A stretch of DNA of 64,000 bases from Mycobacterium spongiae (GCF_018278905.1 NZ_CP046600.1:1302001-1366000); one strand, 5' to 3'; shown: positions 1 to 8,277, numbered from the stretch's first letter. Notes: generated by a model not told the origin, from the sequence alone. Numbers and translations are program-made.

Positions 1-178
1 CCAGCGTCTTGCCCGAACCGGTCGGCGCGATAACCAGTGTGTTGTCGCCCTCGGCGATGGCCGCCCACGCGCTGGCCTGCGCGGTGGTCGGCGCGGCGAA
101 GGTGCTTTCGAACCAGGCGCGGGTGACTGCGCTGAAGCGATCCAACGGATCCGCGGCGGTAGCCCTCGGGGTGCCCAC
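1..178 (-). CDS. lhr: ATP-dependent helicase Lhr, N-terminal fragment (cut by window edge)
   Basis: Read on the minus strand, a GTG at 178 opens a frame that runs off the left edge after 59 codons. It reads through [17 protein letters not shown] and then [10 protein letters not shown], which is the Walker A motif I of a superfamily 2 helicase. The order, with a short leader, an F(S/A)AVTRAWF segment, a Q-motif-like stretch and then motif I near residue 50, is that of mycobacterial Lhr, a very large 3'-5' DNA repair helicase. Only the first 4 % or so of the protein is present, so the other helicase motifs cannot be checked. The GTG was chosen because no start codon in frame lies just upstream. 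It is divergent from the phospholipase gene. Confidence 0.8.
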   Translation of the reverse strand, partial: MGTPRATAADPLDRFSAVTRAWFESTFAAPTTAQASAWAAIAEGDNTLVIAPTGSGKTL

Positions 179-339
179 CCAACCATGGTGCCAAGGGGCA
201 CCGACAAATCCGAGCCGAGTTGGGGCAGAATCGGTCCAGCCTTCTTCTCACAAAATGCAGGCCGACACGCCCATTCGGTGGGTCCGCATTGATCTGCGGA
301 AATCGATATACGGTAATAAAAACTGCGCCAGGAGGCTTT
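179..339. promoter_or_regulatory. Divergent intergenic region between lhr and plc
   Basis: This 161-bp gap must hold promoters for both divergent genes. An A+T-rich stretch near 303-320 (around tatacggtaat) is the most likely -10 area for the phospholipase gene. A strong Shine-Dalgarno AGGAGG at about 330-335 precedes the TTG at 340. No clear inverted repeat was seen. Confidence 0.35.
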
Positions 340-1899
340 TTGGGGAAGAGCGAATACCCGGTCGACGGAATGACCCGTCGACAATTTTTTTCCAAAGTCG
401 CTGCCGCCAGCAGCGCCGGGGCCTTTATGTCCCTGGCCGCTCCCGTGGTCGAAAAGGCCTACGGCGCGGGTCCCTGCGGCGGTCAATTGACCGACATCGA
501 ACACATCGTGTTGTTTATGCAGGAAAACCGATCGTTCGATCACTATTACGGCACGTTATCCGATGTCAATGGGTTTGACACCCCATCGCCGTCCTACCAG
601 CAACCGGGTTGGAATCCGATGACACAGCGGCTTGACCCCGCCGGCATCGTTTCGCCATTCCGCCTTGACACCACCCGGGGCCCGTTGAAGGGCGGCGAGT
701 GCGTTAACGATCCCGTTGAGGGCTGGATCGCTATGCACCAGGCATGGAACAACGGCGCGAACGACGGTTGGATCGCCTCGCAGTCGACCCAACCGCTGCA
801 GGGCAACGTCGCCGCGACGATGGGTCATTACACGCGCGCGGACCTGCCCATTCACTACCTGCTGGCCGATGCGTTCACCATTTGCGACGCCTACCATTGT
901 TCGCTTCTGGGTCAAACGTCACCCAATCGGCTGTACTGGATCAGCGCCAACATCGATCCTGAAGGCGTCAATGGAGGGCCGCTGCTGGAGACGCCCCGCG
1001 TAATGCCGCTAAACCAATTCACGTGGACCACCATGCCGGAGAATCTCAGTGCCGGCGGGGTCAGTTGGAAGATGTACCAGAACAAGCTTCTCGGTCCCAT
1101 CAACGACACCGAGCTGAGTATCAGCGGCTTGCTGAACACTTTCAAGCAAGCTGGAAATCCGAGGTCGGATTTGGCCCGTTACGGTCTCGCGCCGGTCTAC
1201 CCACGGGACTTCGTGGCCGACGTCAAGGCAAACAGGTTGCCGTCGGTTTCCTGGGTGGTTCCGGCAGTTACCGCCTCGGAGCATCCCGCGTTCCCGGTGT
1301 CCGTCGGTGCCGTCGCGATTGTGAGCCTGCTGCGGATCTTGCTGTCCAATCCGGCGGTGTGGGAAAAGACCGCGCTGATCGTGAGCTATGACGAAAACGG
1401 TTCTTTCTTCGACCACGTCACTCCACCCACGGCGCCGCCGGGCACGCCCGGTGAATTCGTCACCGTTCCCGACATCAACGCAGTGCCGGGCTCCGGTGGG
1501 ATTCGCGGGCCAATCGGGTTGGGCTTTCGAGTGCCCTGCACGATTATCTCTCCGTACAGCCGGGGGCCGCTCAAGAGCAGCGACATCTTCGATCACACGT
1601 CGCAGTTGAAGTTCATCTCGAGGCGATTTGGGGTGCCGGTGCCAAACCTCACCGCGTGGCGTGACGCGACGGTCGGCGATATGACTTCGGCGTTCAACTT
1701 CGCCGCCCCTGCCAACCCGTCGAGACCCAATTTGGATCATCCCTTGCTGGCCTCGCTCCCAAAACTGCCTCAGTGCGTTCCCAACGTGGTGGGAGGATCG
1801 ACGGTAAAAATATCGATCCCGTATCAGGTGCCATATCCGCAGGTCATGCCCACGCAGGAAGCCGGGCCCACGCGTGGCACTCCCAGCGGGCTGTGCTGA
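340..1899 (+). CDS. Tat-exported phospholipase C (PlcB-like)
   Basis: Predicted phospholipase C of the phosphoesterase (PlcA/B/C/D) family, which hydrolyses phosphatidylcholine-type lipids outside the cytoplasm. The N-terminus carries a twin-arginine signal, [19 protein letters not shown], followed by a hydrophobic stretch and AYGAGPCGG. The mature part has the conserved metal/catalytic segments [34 protein letters not shown] and DHTSQLKFI, and it ends in RGTPSGLC as other mycobacterial Plc proteins do. Length is 519 aa, close to PlcA/PlcB (about 512-520). The start is inferred to be TTG at 340, five bases after AGGAGG, because [15 protein letters not shown] aligns with the annotated PlcB N-terminus; ATG at 370 is the alternative. 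In M. tuberculosis the plc genes lie elsewhere, so the position beside lhr is a difference. It converges on the TetR gene. Confidence 0.9.
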   Translation: MGKSEYPVDGMTRRQFFSKVAAASSAGAFMSLAAPVVEKAYGAGPCGGQLTDIEHIVLFMQENRSFDHYYGTLSDVNGFDTPSPSYQQPGWNPMTQRLDPAGIVSPFRLDTTRGPLKGGECVNDPVEGWIAMHQAWNNGANDGWIASQSTQPLQGNVAATMGHYTRADLPIHYLLADAFTICDAYHCSLLGQTSPNRLYWISANIDPEGVNGGPLLETPRVMPLNQFTWTTMPENLSAGGVSWKMYQNKLLGPINDTELSISGLLNTFKQAGNPRSDLARYGLAPVYPRDFVADVKANRLPSVSWVVPAVTASEHPAFPVSVGAVAIVSLLRILLSNPAVWEKTALIVSYDENGSFFDHVTPPTAPPGTPGEFVTVPDINAVPGSGGIRGPIGLGFRVPCTIISPYSRGPLKSSDIFDHTSQLKFISRRFGVPVPNLTAWRDATVGDMTSAFNFAAPANPSRPNLDHPLLASLPKLPQCVPNVVGGSTVKISIPYQVPYPQVMPTQEAGPTRGTPSGLC

Positions 1900-1921
1900 A
1901 TCCCAGATCGGCGAACGTTGA

Positions 1922-2596
1922 CTACCGCTGGGGTTCGGTCCGCGCGGCTTCCACGGCATCGGCGAGTTGGGCTTGAATCTCAGGCACCCGGGCGATCGCG
2001 TCCAACAGCGTGTGCGCGCAGACATCGGCGAGCCGGTCGGCGTCGTTGTCGGGGTTCATGATCCGCTGACGGCACACCTCGAATGTGAACGAGATCCAGC
2101 CGCAAATGATGACCCAAAGCTCCCGCTCGGCCTCTGGTCCTAAGGCTTTGCCCGGCATGGCACCCACGAACTCGCGGATTCGGGACATGATGTGTTCGGC
2201 TTGGCGGTTCTTGGCTTCGTCGTCGATGCCGAGCAGAACCGGGTCGGACCTGCCGAGCCCAACATACGCGGCCCACGCTGCCTCGGGGTGCTGTTCGTGG
2301 TAGGCCATGTAGGCCAACACGCCGGCCCGGAGCTCCTCCAACATCGTCAGGCCGGGCAACGGTGGCTGTTGGGTGGCCGCGTACAACCGATCGGCCTCGT
2401 CCTTGACGACCGCGGCGAAGAACGTCCTCTTGTCCGGGAAGTAGTGATACATCAGCGCTCGCGACACCCCGGCACGCTCGGCGATTTCGTCGATGCGCAC
2501 CTCATCGTAGGGTCGTTCGCCGAAGACTTCGGCCCCCAGGGCGAGTAGTTCGGCGCGGCGGTCGGCTGGGGATAGCCGTCGCCTGGCTGTTGTCAT
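1922..2596 (-). CDS. TetR-family transcriptional regulator (Rv3295-like)
   Basis: 224-aa one-component repressor. The N-terminal helix-turn-helix is clear: RIDEIAERAGVSRALMYHYF then PDKRTFFAAV, at about residues 35-65. The C-terminal ligand domain is divergent, as usual in TetR proteins. ATG at 2596 gives the start MTTARRRLSPADRR; an in-frame ATG six codons upstream is possible. It lies 45 bp downstream of pcd on the same strand and is probably read with it, but the inducer and targets cannot be read from sequence. It corresponds to Rv3295 by order and similarity. The gene ends 22 bp from the convergent phospholipase gene. Confidence 0.85.
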   Translation of the reverse strand: MTTARRRLSPADRRAELLALGAEVFGERPYDEVRIDEIAERAGVSRALMYHYFPDKRTFFAAVVKDEADRLYAATQQPPLPGLTMLEELRAGVLAYMAYHEQHPEAAWAAYVGLGRSDPVLLGIDDEAKNRQAEHIMSRIREFVGAMPGKALGPEAERELWVIICGWISFTFEVCRQRIMNPDNDADRLADVCAHTLLDAIARVPEIQAQLADAVEAARTEPQR

Positions 2597-2641
2597 GGGA
2601 CAGATCCTACCCACGCAGGTCAGGAACTCCTGGTAGTTGGG

Positions 2642-4195
2642 CTATCCGAATTCCACGCCCTGAGCCAGTGGCAGCTCGCTCGAGTAGTTGATGGTGTTGG
2701 TGGCGCGACGCATATAGGACTTCCAGGCATCCGAGCCGGACTCGCGGCCGCCGCCCGTGTGCTTCTCGCCGCCGAAAGCGCCGCCGATCTCGGCGCCGGA
2801 AGTGCCGATATTCACGTTGCTGATACCGCAGTCGGACTCGGCCAGGAACCGCTCGGCCTCGCGTAAGTCGGTGGTAAAGATCGACGATGAAAGACCTTGT
2901 GGCACAGCGTTATTCAGAGAAATGGCGGTATCGAGGTCCTCGTAGGTCAATACGTAGAGGATCGGTGCGAACGTTTCCGTCGCCACGATGTCCGTCTGCG
3001 ACGGCATCCTTACTACCGCAGGAGCGACGTAGTAGGCGCCCGCGTAGGCACTGTGGGGACCGGCCGCTCGGCGCTGCCCGTCGATGACCTCGCCTCCGTC
3101 CGCGCGGGCTTGTTCCAGCGCTCCGACCATGTCGCGGTAGGCGGTCTCGTGGATGAGTGGGCCGACCAAGGTGTCGGGCTCCGACGGATCGCCGATGGGT
3201 AGCTGCCGATACGCGGCGACGACGCGAGCCACAACATGGTCGGCCACCGAACGGTGCACGATCAGCCGACGTAGGCTTGTGCAGCGCTGGCCGGCGGTGC
3301 CCGCGGCGGCGAAGACGATAGCCCGCACCGCGAGCTCGAGGTCCGCCGACGGCGTCACGATGGCCGCGTTGTTGCCGCCCAATTCCAGCAAGGTGCGACC
3401 GAAGCGCTGGGCGACGCGAGGACCGACCTGCTGGCCCATTCGCACCGAGCCGGTGGCCGACAACAACGCGATGCGCGGATCGTCGACGAGTTGTTCACCC
3501 AGCTCGGCACCGCCCAGCAACAGGCCGCTCAGTGACGGTGGCGCACCAACGTCGACCGCGGCCCGGTTCAGCAACGCCTGGCAGGCCAGGGCCGTCAGCG
3601 GTGTCAGCTCGGAGGGCTTCCACACCACCGTGTCTCCGCAGACCAGTGCCACTGCGGTGTTCCATGCCCAGACCGCAACCGGGAAGTTGAACGCGGTGAT
3701 GACGCCGACCACCCCGAGCGGGTGCCAGGTTTCCAGAAGCCGATGCCCGGGGCGCTCCGAGGCGATGGTGCGGCCGTACAGCTGACGTGACAGACCCACC
3801 GCGAACTGGCAGACGTCAATCATTTCCTGAACCTCGCCCAGCGCCTCGGAGGTGATCTTGCCTACTTCGACCGTCACCAGGGTCGCCAGGTCGTCCTTGT
3901 GTGCGGTGAGTAGCTCGCCCAGCCGGTCGACGAGGGCTCCACGCACTGGCGCCGGTGTCGTGCGCCACGTCGCGAACGCTCCGGTGGCCTTCGCGATCGT
4001 GTGATCAGCCTGTTCGGCCGTGGTCGGCATGACGGTGAACAGCGTCTCCCCGGTAATCGGTGTGCTCGCCGGCAGTCCGTGGCCCCCGGGCTCACCGAGC
4101 TCGACCCCGGATCCGTTCGAGTTGCCGATCGCTTCAAAGGCGCCGAGCACCCGGGTGCGTAATTCGGCTGTGGTCGCGTCACCGGCGCGGGTCAT
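2642..4195 (-). CDS. pcd: Piperideine-6-carboxylate / 2-aminoadipate semialdehyde dehydrogenase
   Basis: 517-aa aldehyde dehydrogenase that should oxidise 2-aminoadipate 6-semialdehyde (in equilibrium with piperideine-6-carboxylate) to 2-aminoadipate, the step after lysine 6-aminotransferase. The substrate and NAD+ fold markers are visible: ITAFNFPVAVWAWN, the catalytic glutamate motif LLELGGNN and the nucleophile cysteine in GTAGQRCTSLRR. The C-terminus carries GGGRESGSDAWKSYMRR. Length and sequence match mycobacterial Pcd (Rv3293). Its start codon overlaps the stop of the upstream DUF1338 gene by 4 nt (ATGA), so the two are translationally coupled. The neighbours lat and lrpA place it in lysine catabolism. 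Confidence 0.93.
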   Translation of the reverse strand: MTRAGDATTAELRTRVLGAFEAIGNSNGSGVELGEPGGHGLPASTPITGETLFTVMPTTAEQADHTIAKATGAFATWRTTPAPVRGALVDRLGELLTAHKDDLATLVTVEVGKITSEALGEVQEMIDVCQFAVGLSRQLYGRTIASERPGHRLLETWHPLGVVGVITAFNFPVAVWAWNTAVALVCGDTVVWKPSELTPLTALACQALLNRAAVDVGAPPSLSGLLLGGAELGEQLVDDPRIALLSATGSVRMGQQVGPRVAQRFGRTLLELGGNNAAIVTPSADLELAVRAIVFAAAGTAGQRCTSLRRLIVHRSVADHVVARVVAAYRQLPIGDPSEPDTLVGPLIHETAYRDMVGALEQARADGGEVIDGQRRAAGPHSAYAGAYYVAPAVVRMPSQTDIVATETFAPILYVLTYEDLDTAISLNNAVPQGLSSSIFTTDLREAERFLAESDCGISNVNIGTSGAEIGGAFGGEKHTGGGRESGSDAWKSYMRRATNTINYSSELPLAQGVEFG

Positions 4196-5454
4196 GCGGG
4201 TGCCTCCTGAGAGATCGCTTCGTAGAGCTCATATGGGTCATGGATGTGACGGCCGATCGCTCCGGCCAGCCACTCGACGTCGTATCCGTAGTCCTCGCTG
4301 CCGGCCATGTCGGCGGCCACCGGGTCGCGATCGAGGTTGGAGCGGAAGATGCCGGCGGCGGAGGCAGGCAGGAAGTCTTCGTAGACGATGGGTGCCGACG
4401 GGTCGCCACCGCGGTAGTAGGCCAGCTGGTCGGCGGCCATCTCCTCGTCGGTTGCCGGGAAGTGCTCACCCCATGCGTCGGCGGGATTGGCAGCGCTCAT
4501 CGCGGCGTCGTAGCGTGCTCGGCCCTTGCGGGTCAGCGCTACACCCCGCGCCTCGACTTCGCCGAACCGCACTCGCAGCGTCCCTTCGGCAATACCGTCG
4601 TCGGCCAACCGGAACCGGCGCGGCTCAGCGAGTGCCCGAAAAGAGGTCTGGCGCAAGAGCACATCGGGTCCGTCGGCGCGAGGGGGACCCTGGATCTTGT
4701 CGATCATCGAGATGCCCCGTTCGGTCATCCGACGGTACAGATCGTCGATGTCGAGAACTCGCGGCGTCAGGTGGTTGATGTGGGTGGAGCTGACCCCGGC
4801 TATGTCGGCGGCCACGTCCGATACCCGGCGCAGCTCGTCGTACCAGGACTTGTCGATCGGTTCGGCCGACAGCGCGAATGCGGCAACCGCCGCCGCGATG
4901 AAACCGTTGGCGTCGTCGGCATAGCAGCCGCCTTCGGCCGCAATCTTTCGAGCCTGGGCCAGCAATGCGGGATCGAATAGCTGGCGGCGCCCGAGAAAAG
5001 CCTGCACCCGGGCGCGCAGCTCGGGTTCGAAGTACCGTGGATCTTCGACGGCCAGCATTGACGTGAAGATCCTAAATGGGTTGCGTGCCAGCTCGTTCGG
5101 ATCGATAGGGCGAAACGCCGTTGACACCACCGGAATCGGTGACTCGGCGCAGCGCAGGTCATAGTAGCCGACCGGCCGCATTCCGAACGCGGCGAACAGA
5201 TCGGCGACGTCGGCAAGTTCTGCCGCGTTGCCCACCCGGATGGCGCCGTGTCGCTCGGCGGTGACTCGCGCCAACGAGCCAAACCGCTCGGCATTTCGAT
5301 GCTGCGCCGCAAAGTCCTTGTTCACCTGCGCGGCTACCGCGACCAGCGTGCTGTACGCAGGCACCTCGGTGGCGTACATGGCGGACAGTCCGGCGGCGAA
5401 GCGTGCACGCAGCTGCCAGGCCACCAGCCAGTCCTGCCGTTTCACGCCGCTCAT
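4192..5454 (-). CDS. DUF1338 protein, probable 2-oxoadipate dioxygenase/decarboxylase (HglS-like)
   Basis: 420-aa protein (Rv3292 orthologue) of the DUF1338 family, whose characterised member HglS of Pseudomonas converts 2-oxoadipate to 2-hydroxyglutarate with Fe(II) and O2 at the end of the aminoadipate branch of lysine breakdown. The family hallmarks RHGAIRVG (His69) and STHINHLTPRVLDID (His225/His228) are present, and Glu in RFGEVEARG (about 299) is a candidate third metal ligand of the His-His-Glu site. It overlaps pcd by 4 nt, and its start is only 30 bp from the divergent lrpA start. The context, lat then pcd then this gene, fits the next step after a transaminase that turns aminoadipate into oxoadipate. 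The family assignment is confident; the reaction is an inference. Confidence 0.75.
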   Translation of the reverse strand: MSGVKRQDWLVAWQLRARFAAGLSAMYATEVPAYSTLVAVAAQVNKDFAAQHRNAERFGSLARVTAERHGAIRVGNAAELADVADLFAAFGMRPVGYYDLRCAESPIPVVSTAFRPIDPNELARNPFRIFTSMLAVEDPRYFEPELRARVQAFLGRRQLFDPALLAQARKIAAEGGCYADDANGFIAAAVAAFALSAEPIDKSWYDELRRVSDVAADIAGVSSTHINHLTPRVLDIDDLYRRMTERGISMIDKIQGPPRADGPDVLLRQTSFRALAEPRRFRLADDGIAEGTLRVRFGEVEARGVALTRKGRARYDAAMSAANPADAWGEHFPATDEEMAADQLAYYRGGDPSAPIVYEDFLPASAAGIFRSNLDRDPVAADMAGSEDYGYDVEWLAGAIGRHIHDPYELYEAISQEAPA

Positions 5455-5472
5455 GCCGGGCCGCCGCTGCGA

Positions 5473-5478
5473 TAGTCT
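5473..5478 (+). promoter_or_regulatory. Candidate -10 element of a leaderless lrpA transcript
   Basis: TAGTCT matches the mycobacterial TANNNT -10 and ends six bases before the ATG at 5485. No Shine-Dalgarno sequence lies between them. This spacing places the transcription start at or next to the start codon, the usual leaderless layout. Confidence 0.45.
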
Positions 5479-5484
5479 CCGGCC

Positions 5485-5937
5485 ATGGGTGACACGCTCG
5501 ACGATATCGACCGGATCCTGGTGCGCGAGCTGGTCGCCGACGGACGCGCGACGCTGTCGGAGCTGGCCGCGACTGCAGGCCTATCCGTCTCCGCGGTCCA
5601 GTCGCGGGTGCGCAGGCTCGAGTCGCGTGGGGTGGTGGCCGGATATTCGGCGCGGGTCAACCCGGAGGCGGTTGGGCACATGCTGTCGGCGTTCGTGGCC
5701 ATCACTCCTCTTGATCCTTCACAGCCCGATGATGCGCCCGCGCGTCTGGAGCACATCGCCGAGATCGAGTCGTGCCACTCGGTCGCCGGTGCGGAGAGCT
5801 ACGTGCTGCTCGTCCGCGTCGAGTCCGCGCGAGTACTGGAGGACCTGCTACGACGGATCCGGGCAACCGCCAACGTTCAGACTCGAAGCACCATCATACT
5901 GAACACGTTTTACACCGATCGGCAGTACATACCATAA
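5485..5937 (+). CDS. lrpA: Lrp/AsnC-family regulator LrpA
   Basis: 150-aa feast/famine regulator. The N-terminal winged helix reads LSELAATAGLSVSAVQSRV and is followed by the RAM ligand-binding domain (CHSVAGAESYVLLVRVES to the C-terminus), which in this family binds amino acids and sets the oligomeric state. It is orthologous to Rv3291c LrpA, known to control the adjacent lysine aminotransferase gene. It is divergent from the DUF1338-pcd operon with only 30 bp between start codons, and 54 bp upstream of lat on the same strand, so one regulator can control both arms of the lysine pathway. It ends in TAA at 5935-5937, inside the left arm of an inverted repeat. Confidence 0.93.
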   Translation: MGDTLDDIDRILVRELVADGRATLSELAATAGLSVSAVQSRVRRLESRGVVAGYSARVNPEAVGHMLSAFVAITPLDPSQPDDAPARLEHIAEIESCHSVAGAESYVLLVRVESARVLEDLLRRIRATANVQTRSTIILNTFYTDRQYIP

Positions 5938-5972
5938 ATTTTTCGGCACATAGATGGGTAATCCGGAAAATT
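5937..5972. promoter_or_regulatory. Inverted repeat upstream of lat, candidate LrpA operator
   Basis: AATTTTTCGG at 5937-5946 and CCGGAAAATT at 5963-5972 are complementary at 9 of 10 positions, separated by 16 bp. The A/T-rich centre-spaced arms suit an Lrp/AsnC site and lie directly upstream of the lat -10. Binding by LrpA is inferred. Confidence 0.4.
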
Positions 5973-5979
5973 AGCACGC

Positions 5980-5985
5980 TACTCT
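5980..5985 (+). promoter_or_regulatory. Candidate -10 element of a leaderless lat transcript
   Basis: TACTCT ends six bases before the lat ATG at 5992 and no ribosome-binding site is present between. The layout repeats that of lrpA. Confidence 0.45.
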
Positions 5986-5991
5986 GGTGGC

Positions 5992-7356
5992 ATGACTGCC
6001 CTAGCGAACGCCCGTGTGTCCGCCGGTACCCCAGCAACTTCTCCGGCCAGCCGGCAAACAGAGCCCGATCAGGTTCACGAGGTGCTGGGGCACAGCATTC
6101 TGGTCGACGGTTTCGACATGGTGCTCGATCTGGCCCGATCAAGCGGTTCCTATCTGGTCGACGCCCGCAGCGGCCGGCGGTACCTGGACATGTTCACATT
6201 CGTCGCCTCGTCGGCACTGGGAATGAATCACCCGGCCCTGGCCGACGACCCGGAGTTCCGTGCCGAACTTACTGCGGCCGCCCTGAACAAGCCCAGCAAC
6301 TCCGACATCTACTCGGTGGCGATGGCCCGTTTCGTGGAGACCTTTGCCCGCGTCCTTGGCGACCCCGTCCTGCCGCATCTGTTCTTCGTCGAGGGCGGCG
6401 CCCTGGCGGTGGAGAACGCACTCAAGGTGGCCTTCGACTGGAAGAGCCGGCACAACCAGGCACGCGGCATCGACTCGGCGCTGGGAACCCAGGTACTGCA
6501 CTTACGCGGCGCTTTCCACGGGCGCAGCGGCTACGCCCTGTCACTGACTAACACCAAGCCGGCCGTTACCGACCGGTTCCCAAAGTTCGCGTGGCCCCGC
6601 ATCGACGCCCCGTACCGCAGGCCGGACCTCGACGGGCCGGCGATGGCCGCGCTGGAAGCCGAATCGCTGCGGCAGGCCCGCGCGGCCTTCGAGGCTCACC
6701 CGCACGACATCGCATGTTTCCTCGCCGAACCCATTCAGGGTGAAGGCGGCGACCGCCACTTTCGGCCCGAATTCTTCGCGGCGATGCGCGAGCTGTGCGA
6801 CGAATACGACGCCCTCATGATCTTCGACGAAGTGCAGACCGGTTGTGGGCTGACCGGCACCGCGTGGGCCTACCAGCAATTGGGCGCTCAACCCGACGCG
6901 GTGGCGTTCGGCAAGAAGACACAGGTGTGCGGAGTGATGGCTGGCCGCCGAGTCGAAGAGATCGCCGACAACGTGTTCGCCGTCGCGTCGCGAATCAACT
7001 CGACCTGGGGCGGAAATCTCACTGACATGGTGCGTGCCCGTCGCATCTTGGAGGTGATCGAGGCCGACGGCCTCTTCGAGCGGGCCGCGGAGCTGGGCCG
7101 CCATCTGCGCGCACAGCTCGATGAACTCGCCGCCGACTTTCCGGACGTCGTTCTCGACCCCCGGGGCCGCGGCCTCATGTGTGCGTTCAGCCTGCCGACC
7201 AGCGCCGCCCGCGACGAGTTGATACACCGGTTGTGGCAGCGTCGCGTAATTGTGCTGCCGGCAGGCGACCACGGCGTGCGATTCCGCCCCGCCCTGACGG
7301 TTGCGCGTACCGATATTGATGCCGCGATAGCCGCCGTGCGCGCCGCGTTGACCTAG
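5992..7356 (+). CDS. lat: L-lysine 6-aminotransferase
   Basis: 454-aa class III PLP aminotransferase that transfers the epsilon-amino group of lysine to 2-oxoglutarate, giving 2-aminoadipate semialdehyde and glutamate. Landmarks are the PLP phosphate segment VEGGALAVENALK, the substrate region FHGRSGYALSLTN, the cofactor aspartate in LMIFDEVQTGCGLTG and the Schiff-base lysine in AFGKKTQVCG (about residue 305). Length and sequence match Lat (Rv3290c), which is strongly induced in persisting M. tuberculosis. The product feeds Pcd, encoded on the opposite strand. A candidate LrpA operator and leaderless promoter lie just upstream. Followed after 42 bp by a small membrane protein gene. Confidence 0.95.
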   Translation: MTALANARVSAGTPATSPASRQTEPDQVHEVLGHSILVDGFDMVLDLARSSGSYLVDARSGRRYLDMFTFVASSALGMNHPALADDPEFRAELTAAALNKPSNSDIYSVAMARFVETFARVLGDPVLPHLFFVEGGALAVENALKVAFDWKSRHNQARGIDSALGTQVLHLRGAFHGRSGYALSLTNTKPAVTDRFPKFAWPRIDAPYRRPDLDGPAMAALEAESLRQARAAFEAHPHDIACFLAEPIQGEGGDRHFRPEFFAAMRELCDEYDALMIFDEVQTGCGLTGTAWAYQQLGAQPDAVAFGKKTQVCGVMAGRRVEEIADNVFAVASRINSTWGGNLTDMVRARRILEVIEADGLFERAAELGRHLRAQLDELAADFPDVVLDPRGRGLMCAFSLPTSAARDELIHRLWQRRVIVLPAGDHGVRFRPALTVARTDIDAAIAAVRAALT

Positions 7357-7398
7357 CGTGGACCAAGAACAGCCGAAACACAGGATCGAGGTTCGCGG

Positions 7399-7782
7399 AT
7401 GCAGACGATGGGTGAGCGACCGCCCGACGATCGCTTGGGGCAGGACGACAGCGAGGTCCGCGCCGCGATCCGCTTCGCGCTGGCGGGTGCTGTCGCTGGG
7501 ATTGGTTTTGTCATCGTGGCTGCTTTGTGGATCAGCACCTGTGGTCCTGCGGCCGTCGACACGGCTGCCTGTGGCCCGCCGCAGCGGACCCTGCTGGCGA
7601 TGGGCGGGCCGGCGATCTTGTTTGCCGCCGGACTCTGGGCTTTCGTGCGGACCTATCGCGTTTGGCGTGACCGGGGAACCTGGTGGGGATGGCACGGTGC
7701 CGGGTGGTTCCTGTTGACGCTGATGGTCCTGGCGCTGTCGATGGCGGTCCCGCCGATGGTGGGCCCGGTCATGGCAGTATGA
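7399..7782 (+). CDS. Small three-helix membrane protein (Rv3289c-like)
   Basis: 127-aa protein of unknown function, matching Rv3289c in place and sequence. A charged N-terminus of about 25 residues precedes three hydrophobic segments: AIRFALAGAVAGIGFVIVAA, LLAMGGPAILFAAGLWAFV, and a C-terminal one starting WHGAGWFLLTLMVLALS. Two cysteines (CGPAAVDTAACG) sit in the loop between helices 1 and 2 and could form a disulphide outside the membrane. In M. tuberculosis it belongs to the lat-usfY-rsbW-sigF string; here usfY is absent and rsbW follows after 57 bp. The ATG at 7399 is the best-supported start. Confidence 0.75.
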   Translation: MQTMGERPPDDRLGQDDSEVRAAIRFALAGAVAGIGFVIVAALWISTCGPAAVDTAACGPPQRTLLAMGGPAILFAAGLWAFVRTYRVWRDRGTWWGWHGAGWFLLTLMVLALSMAVPPMVGPVMAV

Positions 7783-7806
7783 GCGCCAGCCGATGCCCCA
7801 GAACGG

Positions 7807-7835
7807 TAGAGTGTCGGTCGAAAGTTGCCAGGAGG
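7807..7835 (+). promoter_or_regulatory. Candidate rsbW promoter -10 and ribosome-binding site
   Basis: TAGAGT at 7807-7812 fits the TANNNT -10 and AGGAGG at 7830-7835 sits four bases before the rsbW ATG at 7840. No GGGTAT-type SigF -10 is found in the 57-bp gap. This differs from M. tuberculosis, where the rsbW-sigF promoter is SigF-dependent. Confidence 0.35.
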
Positions 7836-7839
7836 CCAC

Positions 7840-8277
7840 ATGACCGATGCGGATCTGAGCACTACCAGGCACCAACGCAGCACTCGCGCGGTTGAACTCA
7901 ACGTTGCTGCGCGCTTGGATAACCTGGCGATGCTGCGCACTCTGGTCGGTGCGATCGGAGCATTCGAGGACTTGGATCTCGATGCCGTGGCGAACTTGAG
8001 GCTAGCCGTCGACGAGGTGTGCACCCGGTTGATCCGGTCGGCGGCCGCGGGAGCCACCCTGAGCTTGGTCGTCGATCCGCGAGACGACGAAGTTGTGGTG
8101 GAAGCATCCGCCGCCTGCTCAACACACGACGTGGTGGCTCCGGGCAGCTTCAGCTGGCACGTCCTGACGTCGCTCGCCGACGACGTCCAGACTTTTCATA
8201 ACGGTCGTCGGCCCGATGCCGCCGGTAGCGTCTTCGGCATTGCGTTGACCGCCCGACGTACGGCCTCGCACCGGTGA
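7840..8277 (+). CDS. rsbW: Anti-sigma factor RsbW (UsfX) without its sigma factor
   Basis: 145-aa GHKL-type ATPase-fold protein, exactly the length of M. tuberculosis RsbW/UsfX, the anti-sigma factor that holds SigF. The fold is covered from VELNVAARLDNLAMLRTL through the N-box region LRLAVDEVCTRLI to the C-terminal VAPGSFSWHVLTSLADDV and GSVFGIALTARR. Nothing looks broken: no frameshift, and codon use resembles the neighbours. ATG at 7840 is preceded by AGGAGG. What is odd is the context. sigF normally starts at the rsbW stop; here the next gene is accA3, convergent, 27 bp after the rsbW stop. RsbW may be an orphan, may act on another sigma factor, or sigF may lie elsewhere. Confidence 0.9.
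   Translation: MTDADLSTTRHQRSTRAVELNVAARLDNLAMLRTLVGAIGAFEDLDLDAVANLRLAVDEVCTRLIRSAAAGATLSLVVDPRDDEVVVEASAACSTHDVVAPGSFSWHVLTSLADDVQTFHNGRRPDAAGSVFGIALTARRTASHR

Noticed and set aside
1009..2025. Long open frame on the minus strand opposite the phospholipase gene
   Set aside because: It is the shadow of a high-GC gene; the plus-strand protein has a signal peptide and family motifs throughout, while the minus-strand product is low-complexity Arg/Gly/Pro.
7825..7839. TTG at 7825 as the rsbW start
   Set aside because: AGGAGG lies downstream of that TTG and only four bases before the ATG at 7840, which gives exactly the known 145-residue length.
6541..7875. A 444-codon minus-strand frame across lat and the small membrane protein gene
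   Set aside because: It spans two recognised genes and encodes no recognisable domain; typical GC-rich antisense frame.
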